From Mesorhizobium sp. WSM3862 (GTDB lineage: Bacteria > Pseudomonadota > Alphaproteobacteria > Rhizobiales > Rhizobiaceae): a stretch of 64,000 nucleotides of DNA. The DNA lies in assembly GCF_002294985.1 (NCBI RefSeq), contig NZ_NSGE01000001.1, positions 620,001 through 684,000 on the forward strand, in the 5' to 3' direction. The notes below the pieces were generated by a model. The model was not told where the DNA came from, did not search any database, and saw only the letters and a program-made list of their open reading frames with translations. The position numbers were made by a program, and so were the translations under genes. Shown piece after piece: positions 19,046-28,152 of the stretch. Each line of letters starts with the position of its first letter. The stretch's first letter is position 1.

Positions 19046-21829
19046 TCACCCGGCGTCTCGGACCCTGGTCAGGGCGACTGAAAGCTTCTCTTGAGCCTCG
19101 CGATATTCGGCGAGCTTTTCGCGCTCTGCCTCGACCACCTCCTGCGGCGCGTTGGCGACGAACTTCTCGTTGGAAAGTTTCTTGTGCAGGCGGGCGATCT
19201 CCTCGGTTACCTTGGCCAGTTCCTTCTGCAGCCGCGTTGCTTCGGCCTGAAGGTCGATCAGGCTGCCGAGCGGCAGACAGACGGTCGCCTCGTTCAGAAC
19301 GATCTGGGCCGAGCCTTTCGGCGGCGCATCCACCAGCGCGATGTCGCCGACGCGCGCCAGCCGCTTGATGGCCTGGGCGTGGCGCTCCAGCCTTTCCTGC
19401 GTAAGGGCACTGGCGCCGATCACCGTCAGCGGCGCGATCGCCGCCGGCGGAACGTTCATTTCCGAGCGCACCGAGCGAATACCGGAGACGAGCTCGACCA
19501 GCCAGTTGATGTCGGCGGCAGCCTCGTCATCCTCGAAATCGGGCGCGGGCCAGGCGGCGTGGCAAAGCAGGGAGGTGCGTACCTTCCCCTCGCCCGCGGT
19601 CTGCGCCCACAGCTCCTCGGTCATGAACGGCATCATCGGGTGCAGCAGCTTGTAGATCTCGTCCAGCACGAAGGCGACACAGGCCCGGCTCTCCGCTTTG
19701 GCCGCCTCGTCCGTGCCCATGAACACCGGCTTCAGCAGTTCGAGATACCAGTCGCAGAACAAGTTCCAGACGAAGCGATAGGCGGCGCCGGCCGCCTCAT
19801 TGAAGCGGTAGGTGGTGATGCCCTCGGTGATCGCCCGCGCCGCCCGCGTCAGCTCGGTCAGGATCCAGCGGTTGACCGCGAGCTTGGCGTTCTGCAGCCA
19901 GAAATCGTCGTTCCTGGCGACCCCGTTCATTTCGGCGAAGCGCGTGGCGTTCCAGAGCTTGGTCCCGAAATTGCGGTATCCGGCGATACGCGCCGGGTCG
20001 AGCTTCACGTCACGCCCCTGCGCCGCCATCACGGTCAAGGTGAAGCGCAGCGCGTCGGCGCCATACTCGTCGATCAGGTCGAGCGGGTCGATGACGTTGC
20101 CTTTCGACTTCGACATCTTCTGCCCGTTCTTGTCGCGCACCAGCGCATGAACATAGACCGTGTGGAACGGCTCCTCGTTCATGAAATGCAGGCCCATCAT
20201 CATCATCCGGGCCACCCAGAAGAAGATGATGTCGAAGCCGGTCACCAGCACGTCGGTCTGGTAGTAGGTCTTCAGCTCCGGCGTCTGGTCAGGCCAGCCG
20301 AGCGTCGAGAACGGCCACAGCGCCGAGGAGAACCAGGTGTCGAGAACGTCCTCGTCGCGCGTCAGGATCTCGCCCGGCTTGAAATTCTCAAGCTTGTCCT
20401 CGACCCAGGCCTTCCACGGGCCTTCCAGTGCCAAATAATATTCGACCGCCGCAGCCAGCGCCTCCTCTTCGGTCTTCTCGACGAAGACGCGTCCGTCCGG
20501 CCCGTACCAGGCCGGAATCTGGTGCCCCCACCACAGCTGCCGCGAGATGCACCAGGGCTGGATGTTCTCCATCCAGTCGTAATAGGTCTTCTCCCAGTTC
20601 CTCGGCACGAAGTTCGTGCGGCCCTCGCGCACAGAGGCAATGGCCGGCTTGGCGAGCTCCGCCGCGTTGACGTACCACTGGTCGGTGAGGAACGGCTCGA
20701 TCGGCACGCCGCCGCGATCGCCATGCGGCACGGTGTGGCGATGCGGCTCGACCTTTTCCAGGAAGCCGCCCGCTTCCATCAGCTCGACGATCTTCTTGCG
20801 CGCCACGAAGCGATCCAGCCCGTCGAGTTCATCCCAGACGGACTGGCGCTGCGGCGTCACTTCAAGACCGGCAAGGAACTCCTCGTTATCCTTGAGCTTG
20901 ATGTAGGCTTCGACGGTCAGGATGTTGATCGCCGGCAGCTTGTGGCGCTTGCCGACCTCAAAGTCGTTGAAGTCATGCGCCGGGGTGATCTTGACCGCGC
21001 CGGAACCCTTTTCCGGATCCGAATACTCATCCGCCACAACGGGTATCCTGCGGCCGACGATCGGCAGGATGACGTGCTTGCCGACCAGGTCGCGAAACCG
21101 CTCGTCGTCGGGGTGCACCGCCACCGCCGTGTCGCCCAGCATGGTTTCCGGGCGTGTCGTGGCGACGGTGATGAACGTCTGCGGATTCTCGGGATCGAAC
21201 GCCAGGCCTTCGACCGGGTAGCGGAAATGCCAGAGACTGCCGTTGACCTCATGCTGCTCGACCTCGAGGTCGGAAATAGCCGTCAACAGCTTCGGATCCC
21301 AGTTCACAAGGCGCTTGTCCTTGTAGATCAGCCCCTGCTGGTAGAGGGTGACAAACACCTCCAGCACCGCCTTGGACAGACCCTCGTCCATGGTGAAGCG
21401 CTCCCGACTCCAGTCGGCCGAGGCACCGAGCCGCCTCAGCTGATTGAAGATCGCGCCGCCGGATTCGGCTTTCCACTCCCAGACCTTGTCGATGAACTCC
21501 TCGCGCGTCAGGTCGCGGCGATGGATCTGCCTCTCCATCAGCTGCCGCTCGACAACCATCTGCGTGGCGATGCCGGCATGATCCATGCCGGGCTGCCACA
21601 GCACATTCTTGCCGCGCATGCGCTCGAACCGCACCAGGATATCCTGCAGCGTGTTGTTGAGCGCGTGCCCCATATGCAGCGAGCCCGTAACGTTGGGCGG
21701 CGGGATGACGATGGCGAAGGCTTCCGCCCCTTCCTCCGCGCCGGCGCCGGCGCGGAACGCATCGGCCTCTTCCCAGATTTTGGCGATCTTCGGCTCGACG
21801 GTCTTGGCGTCGTAGGTTTTATCAAGCAT
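19046..21829 (-). CDS. valS: Valyl-tRNA synthetase
   Basis: Class Ia synthetase, 927 residues. The HIGH motif reads [18 protein letters not shown] (about residue 45), KMSKS reads [19 protein letters not shown], and the editing domain contains [17 protein letters not shown]. The C-terminal coiled coil ([19 protein letters not shown] region) that contacts tRNA-Val is present. MLDKTYDAK at 21829 is the family start; nine extra upstream codons are not supported. Confidence 0.97.
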   Translation of the reverse strand: MLDKTYDAKTVEPKIAKIWEEADAFRAGAGAEEGAEAFAIVIPPPNVTGSLHMGHALNNTLQDILVRFERMRGKNVLWQPGMDHAGIATQMVVERQLMERQIHRRDLTREEFIDKVWEWKAESGGAIFNQLRRLGASADWSRERFTMDEGLSKAVLEVFVTLYQQGLIYKDKRLVNWDPKLLTAISDLEVEQHEVNGSLWHFRYPVEGLAFDPENPQTFITVATTRPETMLGDTAVAVHPDDERFRDLVGKHVILPIVGRRIPVVADEYSDPEKGSGAVKITPAHDFNDFEVGKRHKLPAINILTVEAYIKLKDNEEFLAGLEVTPQRQSVWDELDGLDRFVARKKIVELMEAGGFLEKVEPHRHTVPHGDRGGVPIEPFLTDQWYVNAAELAKPAIASVREGRTNFVPRNWEKTYYDWMENIQPWCISRQLWWGHQIPAWYGPDGRVFVEKTEEEALAAAVEYYLALEGPWKAWVEDKLENFKPGEILTRDEDVLDTWFSSALWPFSTLGWPDQTPELKTYYQTDVLVTGFDIIFFWVARMMMMGLHFMNEEPFHTVYVHALVRDKNGQKMSKSKGNVIDPLDLIDEYGADALRFTLTVMAAQGRDVKLDPARIAGYRNFGTKLWNATRFAEMNGVARNDDFWLQNAKLAVNRWILTELTRAARAITEGITTYRFNEAAGAAYRFVWNLFCDWYLELLKPVFMGTDEAAKAESRACVAFVLDEIYKLLHPMMPFMTEELWAQTAGEGKVRTSLLCHAAWPAPDFEDDEAAADINWLVELVSGIRSVRSEMNVPPAAIAPLTVIGASALTQERLERHAQAIKRLARVGDIALVDAPPKGSAQIVLNEATVCLPLGSLIDLQAEATRLQKELAKVTEEIARLHKKLSNEKFVANAPQEVVEAEREKLAEYREAQEKLSVALTRVRDAG

Positions 21830-21999
21830 GGAGGAAGTCCGAACTGTCGGGAACAAGCGTCCGGTGTAAATCGGAAGCTCTTGGCCGAGTCAACCGCGAG
21901 AAGGATGGGCCCGCCTTGCCCAGATAGGCTTGCGGCGATCTGCGGCAAGCCCATGACTCATCGCAAGACAAATCGCGCGGCCGCATTTTCGCGGAAATA

Positions 22000-22027
22000 A
22001 AAAGCACCGCCTGAGGGCGGCGCTTTT
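22000..22027 (-). terminator. Terminator of popZ
   Basis: Twelve-base arms aaaagcaccgcc / ggcggcgctttt with a single mismatch and a four-base loop. On the minus strand, five T residues follow the stem. It lies 21 bases beyond the popZ stop. Confidence 0.85.
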
Positions 22028-22048
22028 ACGCTGAAAGCCCAGACGAAA

Positions 22049-22855
22049 TCACTGCGCGCCGCGCGCCACGCGCTCGATTTCCTCGCGCACCAGCCGTTCG
22101 ACCAGTGTCGGCAGGTTGTTGTCGAGCCAGTCCTGCAGCATCGGCCGCAGCATCTCCTCGGCCATCTCGTCGAAGCTCTTCTTGCTGCGGCTGGCGAAGG
22201 CATCGGAAAGCTCGCCGAAGGCCGCCGCGACCTGACGGCCCGCATGCTCGGACAGGATTGCCGGCCGGGCTGGCGGCAGGTCGGACGAGGATGGCGCCGA
22301 AACGTTGCCAGGCGCCGCGGTTTCGGCCGTTGGCGCCGCAAGATCCTCCTCGTCGATCTCGACTTCGGGCGCCACTTCCGGAGTTGCTACCTTCGCCTTG
22401 ACGGAACTTCCGCCAACGGCGGCGATCTCGCGCCGCCAATCGGCGACGATGGTATCGGCACTTTGCGGCACGCTCTCCGCTGCCCTCGCGACCGCCGGGG
22501 TGTCCGGCTCCGCGGCTACCCTGGCCCCGACTTCCGCCAGGGTGGAGGGTAGAGGCGCGGTCTTCACCGGTTCAGGGCTCGTCTCGGCGATCGTCGGATC
22601 GGACGCCGCAAGCTGGGCCTGTATTTCCGCCAGACTCACCGGCTTGCTGGGAGCGGATCCGGCGTTGAGCTCGGAACGGAAGGCATCAAGGTCGGCCGTC
22701 TGCGCCGCCGGCGTCGGCCGGAGGTCCTGGCGAACCTCACCGTTGTCCGCCGCCGGTTGCTTGCGGCCGGTGTCGCTGTCCTCGATGATCCTTCGGATGG
22801 AAGCAAGTATCTCTTCCATGGAAGGTTCGCGCTGCGCGCTGCTCGCTGTCGCCAT
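22049..22855 (-). CDS. popZ: Polar organizing protein PopZ
   Basis: Scaffold that forms a polar microdomain and tethers chromosome origin proteins in alphaproteobacteria. The 268-residue product has the PopZ plan: a conserved N-terminal helix EPSMEEILASIRRIIEDSD, a long Pro/Ala/Glu-rich disordered middle (about residues 35-195), and a conserved C-terminal oligomerisation region with FDEMAEEMLRPMLQDWLDNN then LPTLVERLVREEIERVARG. The ATG at 22855 is chosen; a GTG two codons upstream is also possible. It precedes valS on the same strand but has its own terminator. Confidence 0.92.
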   Translation of the reverse strand: MATASSAQREPSMEEILASIRRIIEDSDTGRKQPAADNGEVRQDLRPTPAAQTADLDAFRSELNAGSAPSKPVSLAEIQAQLAASDPTIAETSPEPVKTAPLPSTLAEVGARVAAEPDTPAVARAAESVPQSADTIVADWRREIAAVGGSSVKAKVATPEVAPEVEIDEEDLAAPTAETAAPGNVSAPSSSDLPPARPAILSEHAGRQVAAAFGELSDAFASRSKKSFDEMAEEMLRPMLQDWLDNNLPTLVERLVREEIERVARGAQ

Positions 22856-23035
22856 CGTCACATCCGCCGCCTTTGTGACTTGTTCAAGATTTCCAATCCG
22901 GCAAGACCGGAATTCGAATCAATGCGGACAGCGTAACTGACCGATCGTCATCCGAGAATCCCCAATCTGGGGAGACGTTGGATTTCAACAGATTAGCTCG
23001 CTACGCCGCCGGCAGCCGACCGTCTGGTTCCAATG

Positions 23036-23074
23036 CAAAAGCGCCGCGCATCCATTGGACACGCGGCGCTTTTG
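23036..23074 (-). terminator. Terminator of tolC
   Basis: A perfect 13-bp stem (caaaagcgccgcg / cgcggcgcttttg) with a 13-base loop lies 14 bases beyond the tolC stop. The T4 tract at the stem base suits minus-strand termination. Confidence 0.82.
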
Positions 23075-23088
23075 GAAATGCCAAAGGT

Positions 23089-24483
23089 TCAGCGGCCGTC
23101 CGGCGTGCGCAGCCCGATCCACTTGTCCTTGACGGCGTTGTAGTGCTCTTCCGGGTTGTATTTCGTGACCGCCAGGCCGAGTTGGCCGGCGGACAGGCGG
23201 CCGATCGCCGACAGGATGGCGTAGCTCGCCACGACGACATCGCGCTCGGAGCTCGCCTGGTTGATCTTGGCGGTGATGACGGCGTTCTGCGCGTTGAGCA
23301 CGTCGAGCGTCGTGCGCTGGCCGACATTGCGTTCCTCGATGACGCCGTTGAGCGCCAGTTGCGCGGCGGCGATCACCTGCCTGTTGGCATCCACGCTTTC
23401 GCGCGCGGCGGTGTATTGCGTCCACGCCGAAGCCACGGCCTGGCGCACCTGGTCGCGGCTGACGTCGACCTCGATGCGGGCCTGGCTGAGCGATTCCTTC
23501 GATTGGCGGACCAGCGCAGAGGTGCGCCCGCCCGAATAGATCGGCACGGTAAGCGTTGCACCGATATTGGCCGAATTGGTCGTTCCTTCGGAACCCGCCG
23601 ATGCAAAAACGCCGGGCGAGGTGTTGCGATACTGGCTCGAAATCCCGGCGCTGGCGGAAAGCTGCGGCAATAGCGCCCCTTCGGCCGACTTCACCGAAAA
23701 GGCCGCGGCGTCGACGAGATGCTCGGTGGCAAGGATGGCCGGATGCTCCGCGGCGGCAATGGTGAAGGCCGAATCGAGGCTTCCCGGCAGCAGCTTTCCA
23801 ACCGGCGCGGCCGCCTTGAGCTTTCCCGGCTCGTCGCCGATGATCTGGTGGTAGGTCGCAGCGCTCGCCAGCGCCGTCGCGCGAGCGCTGGCGAGTTGCG
23901 CCACCGCGGTCGCCCGCGAGGCATCGGCCTGTGCGACGTCGGTGCGGGTGCCCTCTCCGACCTCGAAGCGCGACCGCGCGGCGCGCGCCTGCTCGGTCAG
24001 GAATTGCAGGTTCTGTGCGGTCAGGACCGCGATCTGGCGATCGCGAATCACATCCATGTAGGCGCTTGCCGCGTTGAACAGGATGTTCTCTTCGGTGTTG
24101 CGGAGACTTTCTTGCGAGGCCCTGACCTGCGCTTCGGCCGCGGCGACATTGTTCTTGGTTTGAAAGCCGTCGAACAGCGTCTGGTCGATCTCAACCCCGA
24201 AATTGCCCGTAGTGATGTTTAAGGTTTGACCCAGGTTGTTGTTGCGGCTGCTCGTGTAGTCGATGCTTGCCGATCCCCTGATCGTCGGCCGGTAGCCGGA
24301 CTTGGCGATGGCCACGCCCTCGTCGGTGACACGGGTGCCCGCGCGGGCGGAATTCAGCTGGGAATTGTATTGATAGGCTTTGGCGAGCGCGCCGGTGATA
24401 GTTTCGGCGGATGCTGCCAGCGGCGAAAGCGCGGTCGCCGAAACAAGTATGGCTGATAGAAAAGTCTTGTGTAGGGGCGGCAC
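23089..24483 (-). CDS. tolC: Outer-membrane efflux channel, TolC family
   Basis: 464-residue TolC/OEP protein forming the outer-membrane exit duct for type I secretion and RND or ABC efflux. It has a signal peptide ending LAASAE and two repeats of the OEP fold, each with long amphipathic helices (AYQYNSQLNSARAG, SRFEVGEGTRTDVAQADA, then TVPIYSGGRTSALVRQSKES and ERNVGQRTTLDVLNAQNAV). GTG at 24483 is the start, preceded by a GAGGG sequence; there is no in-frame ATG nearby that keeps the signal peptide. This is the only TolC-type gene seen in the window. Confidence 0.93.
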   Translation of the reverse strand: MPPLHKTFLSAILVSATALSPLAASAETITGALAKAYQYNSQLNSARAGTRVTDEGVAIAKSGYRPTIRGSASIDYTSSRNNNLGQTLNITTGNFGVEIDQTLFDGFQTKNNVAAAEAQVRASQESLRNTEENILFNAASAYMDVIRDRQIAVLTAQNLQFLTEQARAARSRFEVGEGTRTDVAQADASRATAVAQLASARATALASAATYHQIIGDEPGKLKAAAPVGKLLPGSLDSAFTIAAAEHPAILATEHLVDAAAFSVKSAEGALLPQLSASAGISSQYRNTSPGVFASAGSEGTTNSANIGATLTVPIYSGGRTSALVRQSKESLSQARIEVDVSRDQVRQAVASAWTQYTAARESVDANRQVIAAAQLALNGVIEERNVGQRTTLDVLNAQNAVITAKINQASSERDVVVASYAILSAIGRLSAGQLGLAVTKYNPEEHYNAVKDKWIGLRTPDGR

Positions 24484-24664
24484 GTATTATCCCTCATTCG
24501 TTTGCATGGGAACCACGCCGCGCACCTTTTCCTTCCGGATCAGCTAGCGCCGCGTGTTTATCGTCCCCCGCTGACAGCCCCCGAAAATGCACGTGAAGCA
24601 AATCAGCAACGATTGTTCAAGCGCAAGCGATCATGACAGCGCCTTCGCTGCAAGGCAAAACCGC

Positions 24665-25339
24665 TCAAAATTCGAACGCATGAGCACGTTCGAACCCCGG
24701 TAGTGGCTTAATTGCCGCATTAAATGCGCGTCTGCCGGTTACAACCCCCCCGGCCTTGACAAAAAGACGCGCAACGCCGGAGTTGCCCTGCCCCTCGACC
24801 ACAACCAGCCGGCCGTCCTCGGCGAGCTGGCCGAGCAATGCCGCGGGCACCTCCTCGACGCTGCCGCCGATGAAGATGACGTCATAGGGCGCCGCGGCGG
24901 CATGACCCTGCGGTAACGGCCCGATCACTACTGTGGTGTTCTGGCAATCCAGTGCGGAAAGGGTCGACTTCGCGGCTTCGGCAAGCGTCGGGTCGCTTTC
25001 GAGCGCAACCACCGATTTTGCGATTCGGGAAAGCAGCGCGGCCGAATAGCCGGTGCCGCAGCCGACATCGAGCACCGAATCAGTGTCGCTGATTTCGGCC
25101 AGTTGCAAAAGCTTGGCGAGCGGTGACGGTTCCATCAGGTAGCGGGCACCGCCGCCACTGACGCCATCGGTGATGCGGATGTCCTCGTCGATATAGGCAA
25201 GGTCCCGCTGCCCGGCGCCGACAAAAGCCTCGCGCGGCACGGAAAGCATCGCTTCGATCAGCGGCGCGCTGGTCACATCGGTGGTGCGGATCTGGCCATC
25301 GACCATCTTCACGCGGCGTTCGGAGAAATCAGCGTTCAT
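24665..25339 (-). CDS. pcm: Protein-L-isoaspartate O-methyltransferase homologue
   Basis: SAM-dependent methyltransferase of the PCMT family, 224 residues. The SAM motif reads VLDVGCGTGYSAALLSRI, preceded by the family segment PREAFVGAGQRDLAYIDEDI and followed by VVALESD. It lacks the usual PIGTGQTISQP-type loop, having SGGGARYLMEPSPLAKLLQ instead, so repair activity on isoaspartate is not certain. Rhizobial homologues next to tolC share this form. The ATG at 25339 begins MNADFSERR. It sits upstream of tolC, 180 bases away. Confidence 0.85.
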   Translation of the reverse strand: MNADFSERRVKMVDGQIRTTDVTSAPLIEAMLSVPREAFVGAGQRDLAYIDEDIRITDGVSGGGARYLMEPSPLAKLLQLAEISDTDSVLDVGCGTGYSAALLSRIAKSVVALESDPTLAEAAKSTLSALDCQNTTVVIGPLPQGHAAAAPYDVIFIGGSVEEVPAALLGQLAEDGRLVVVEGQGNSGVARLFVKAGGVVTGRRAFNAAIKPLPGFERAHAFEF

Positions 25340-25465
25340 GTCCCAACCAACCCGCTTCCCGCGCCCAATTCGTGCCCCGCGCCCGATCCGATTTCCAGGC
25401 AAATGACGCGGGCCAATTCGACCGGAACCTAGCGCCCCGGCGCGACAGCGCCGGAGCCCGGGCAT

Positions 25466-25539
25466 TGGAGGCCTCGCCCGGAATCGAACCGGGGTGCAAG
25501 GATTTGCAGTCCTCTGCGTAACCACTCCGCCACGAGGCC
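25466..25539 (-). tRNA. tRNA-Cys (GCA)
   Basis: Cloverleaf on the minus strand: acceptor GGCCTCG pairs with CGAGGCC, anticodon loop CTGCAAA gives GCA, T loop GGTTCGATTCC. The discriminator is U, as expected for tRNA-Cys, and CCA is encoded. Confidence 0.95.
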
Positions 25540-25716
25540 TTCCATGCTCCCGGCGTTCCGGGGCAACTCAATATGTTGGCGGTGAAAGGTCGTCAAGCAC
25601 CGGCAAGTCATTCCCGATGCTTTCCCATTCCTCATCGAAGGCAGTGGTTGCCGATTGCTTGCGGCCGATCCCGATGGTGTCGCCGGCACCTGCTGGACTC
25701 TCTCCCTGCAAAGCTC

Positions 25717-25977
25717 TCAATCCGGCCGGCGGCGGCGTTCCCACCAGACCACGAAGCGGCGCCTGTGACGTCGCACCAGTGCGAATTCGTAGGACAGGAC
25801 CAGCAGGCCGATCGGAACCATCCAGAAACCGAGAATCGGCAGAAAGCCCAGAATCCCGCCGATTGTGAGCAGCACGCCGATCGCGATCCGCAATCCCCGC
25901 GAGCGCGGCATGGAGAAGTCGCGGCCGAAGACCGTGATCTTGCGCGCCGGCGGGTTATCGTCGTCAGTTGCCGTCAT
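25717..25977 (-). CDS. Small two-span membrane protein (PGPGW-like)
   Basis: 86-residue protein with two hydrophobic segments (RIAIGVLLTIGGILGFLPIL and FWMVPIGLLVLSYEF) joined by a short glycine turn, and a strongly basic tail (RRHRRRFVVWWERRRR). This resembles the PGPGW family of short inner-membrane proteins of unknown function. The gene lies between two tRNA genes on the minus strand. Confidence 0.7.
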   Translation of the reverse strand: MTATDDDNPPARKITVFGRDFSMPRSRGLRIAIGVLLTIGGILGFLPILGFWMVPIGLLVLSYEFALVRRHRRRFVVWWERRRRPD

Positions 25978-26192
25978 TCAAAGCCAGATCCCATCTGCGC
26001 GGCCGATGTCATAAATACCAAAGGACGACCAGCCGCATTGTTCCATGCCGGTGTCAAGCCGCTCATATGTGGGCACGCCGAAGCGATGCCACAAATCGCC
26101 GCACGAAAAACTGCAGAAAAATTGCGAATTGCTGCTTTGCAAAGCCGAAAGGTGTTTGCTATAGGCTGCGCCACTCACGTCAGAGCCTCCGT

Positions 26193-26267
26193 TCCCCGGT
26201 AGCTCAGTGGTAGAGCAACCGGCTGTTAACCGGTTGGTCGCTGGTTCGAATCCGGCCCGGGGAGCCA
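26193..26267 (+). tRNA. tRNA-Asn (GTT)
   Basis: Acceptor TCCCCGG pairs with CCGGGGA, D arm AGCTCAGTGGTAGAGC, anticodon loop CTGTTAA giving GTT, T arm GGTTCGAATCC, with encoded CCA. The accessory stretch begins just beyond its 3' end; no second copy of the tRNA 3' end was found by eye. Confidence 0.96.
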
Positions 26268-26347
26268 ATTGCCATTGTTTCATTTGATTGAATGAACTTC
26301 CGATACTGCAAGCGCGCGGCGCTGGATCCGGCAGCATGCGGCAACGG

Positions 26348-27253
26348 TCAAGCCGGGCCGGGCCAGTCTGAGGTAATTTCGTAGTAAAGGATTTCGGCGT
26401 CGCCGAGGGACGATCTGCGTCCAGGCGAGATAACGCCGGAGCCGAAGAGAAGAATATCTTCGCGGCGCACGAATACCTCATGGTCGGGTCCCATCGACAC
26501 AAATGTGCCCGACGAGCTTCGCTCGATAAGGACGGCCTTGCCATTCGAAAGGGTGAAGGTTGCGTGGTGCCTTGAGACCCAGGGCCGCTGGATGACGATG
26601 TTGCATTCCGGGGATCGGCCGATCGTCACCAATTCGTTGTTTCGGCAGGATCGCAACTGATCTCCATAGCGGATGACCAGATTGATCTGCCGCGGCGGGG
26701 CGGAGCGTCTCTCGATAACCGTGCCCCGGCTGATGATTTGCGTACTGAGGGCCCGATCCTCGCTCCCCAGGGTATAGACATCGAAGAGTTCTTGCTTTCC
26801 CTTGAAAGCCATTTTGTCGAGGAGCCGCAAGGCACTGCGGCTATCCGCGCAAAGGGCTTCGAAGAAGCTCTGGCTGATCAGCACCTCCCCGGGGTTGGCC
26901 GTGGTGGACAACCTTGCGGTGACATTGATAACGTCTCCGAATACCGCGCCCCGCGCGCGAATGACCGCCCCGAAATGCAATCCGATCCGGGCGTGCAACG
27001 GCCCTTTCGTCAGTTCGCTGCTGATTTGGAAGACGGCCCTCAGCGCCGCCTCTGAACTATCGAACAGGCTGAGCACGTCATCGCCCTTCGAGTAAATGAA
27101 GTCACCGCCGTGCCGGGCGACGATCTCGCGTATCGCGTCGAGGCAATCCGAGATCTGCTGCAGAGCTGCATCGTCGCCGATGCGCTCATAGAGCGGCGTG
27201 CTGCCCACGACATCAGCTAGGAGGACTGCGGCCAGAAGTCTTTCCTGATCCAT
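26348..27253 (-). CDS. Class III adenylate/guanylate cyclase with C-terminal FHA domain
   Basis: 301-residue soluble protein. Residues 1-165 are a class III cyclase homology domain: LLADVVGST (first metal Asp), FIYSKGDDVLSLF (Lys and second Asp region) and GAVFGDVINVTARLS (Asn/Arg transition-state segment), so the active-site residues look intact. Residues about 200-290 form a forkhead-associated domain with TIGRSPECNIVI and WVSRHHATF, the phosphothreonine-binding signature. The ATG at 27253 starts MDQERLLAAVLLADVVG; a 29-codon upstream extension carries no conserved sequence. The output is presumably cAMP, with the FHA domain sensing a phosphorylated partner. No kinase gene is adjacent. Confidence 0.85.
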   Translation of the reverse strand: MDQERLLAAVLLADVVGSTPLYERIGDDAALQQISDCLDAIREIVARHGGDFIYSKGDDVLSLFDSSEAALRAVFQISSELTKGPLHARIGLHFGAVIRARGAVFGDVINVTARLSTTANPGEVLISQSFFEALCADSRSALRLLDKMAFKGKQELFDVYTLGSEDRALSTQIISRGTVIERRSAPPRQINLVIRYGDQLRSCRNNELVTIGRSPECNIVIQRPWVSRHHATFTLSNGKAVLIERSSSGTFVSMGPDHEVFVRREDILLFGSGVISPGRRSSLGDAEILYYEITSDWPGPA

Positions 27254-27663
27254 CGGCTCGTATCCGACCACGAACGCGACGTATATAGCATAACTCACCC
27301 TGCTTACCCGCCTGGGAGCCGGGCGCTGTGGCGAGACCACCTTCCACGGACAACCCGGCCTTGTTGCCGCCCCGGCAACTGCACAAGACTTTCCACGGCT
27401 ATGACCAAGGCTGCCAAGCGCACGTTGAAGCGCAAGCGGGCGATGCGGTCCGGAACAGCATTCCGAAAGCGACGATGAGCATAGCGACGAATAGGCGCGG
27501 CATACGGGCCGGTTCAGGGTAATGCTGAGCGGCGCCCGTGAGACGAACGGGTGGAGTGTATCATTTTAATACAATCCTCAATTTGTAGACTCCTGCGATG
27601 CATCGGCAGCTAGTGTTCTCCGTCCAGGCTAGTGGAGGGAAGCCGCGGACCGGGAGGAAAAAG
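27254..27663. other. Intergenic region with a basic micro-frame
   Basis: 410 bases without a clear gene. It holds the divergent upstream region of the cyclase gene, a 25-codon frame at 27401-27478 encoding a very basic peptide (MTKAAKRTLKRKRAMRSG...), and a weak inverted repeat TGTAT-N7-ATACA near 27557-27573. None has supporting evidence of function. Confidence 0.4.
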
Positions 27664-27870
27664 ATGTCCATCCAAAAGGAAGACTATCGCACGAACCGAG
27701 CCGACTATGCCTTTGCCGCGAAAGGCCAATCGGCCGTCGATGTGGGCCGCAACGAGATTCTAGAAAGAAGAAAGAAGACTGTCTGGCTAAGAGATCCGCG
27801 AATCGCGAGATTGGCCGCAAATCCGTGCGAAAGCCTTCCAGGACCAAAACCCAGACCGCGCGGGAATTAG
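27664..27870 (+). CDS. Possible small hypothetical protein
   Basis: A 68-codon frame starting MSIQKEDYRTNRADYAF. The only strong support is an excellent ribosome binding site, GGGAGGAAAAAG, directly before the ATG. The peptide is hydrophilic and basic with no signal peptide or membrane segment, and it resembles no family I know. The frame continues upstream to 27598, but the ribosome binding site marks 27664. Confidence 0.4.
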   Translation: MSIQKEDYRTNRADYAFAAKGQSAVDVGRNEILERRKKTVWLRDPRIARLAANPCESLPGPKPRPRGN

Positions 27871-28152
27871 CGACGCTGCTTCACCTATGGATGCGTGCCC
27901 CATCATAGCGGCAGGAGCGTATAGTTGCCGTCAGCCGGTGCCGTATTTCGTTTCCTAGCCCCCGCCGGCTCGCCCCCGGCTCTGTCCGCCTGCTTTGTGA
28001 ACACGGACGCGTTCCTTGCTGCTCCAAGTCCTCCGAGTTTTGTAAGTTGTCATGCTCTTTCGCTGCGCGATCGAGATGATCGTCAACGGTATAGCCGGTG
28101 GATTGAATGCGGTAGAGTCACGAACGTTCTGGTCTAAATCTCGGGCCTTGCA
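27871..28152. other. Non-coding stretch downstream of the RND locus
   Basis: 282 bases between the possible small gene and the 3' end of the second RND permease. Nothing recognisable was found; no hairpin with a T run is evident. Confidence 0.4.

Noticed and set aside
18767..19081. A 104-codon frame between the FadL-like gene and valS
   Set aside because: It passes through the 12-bp inverted repeat and overlaps the valS end, has no ribosome binding site and no recognisable sequence.
19091..22000. A 969-codon open frame antisense to valS
   Set aside because: valS has all its synthetase motifs on the minus strand. The antisense frame is open because of extreme third-position GC and encodes no recognisable domain.
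26193..26267. tRNA-Asn as an integration site of a genomic island spanning to about 43 kb
   Set aside because: No integrase gene and no second copy of the tRNA 3' end were found by eye near 43 kb. Accessory character remains, but an island boundary cannot be claimed.
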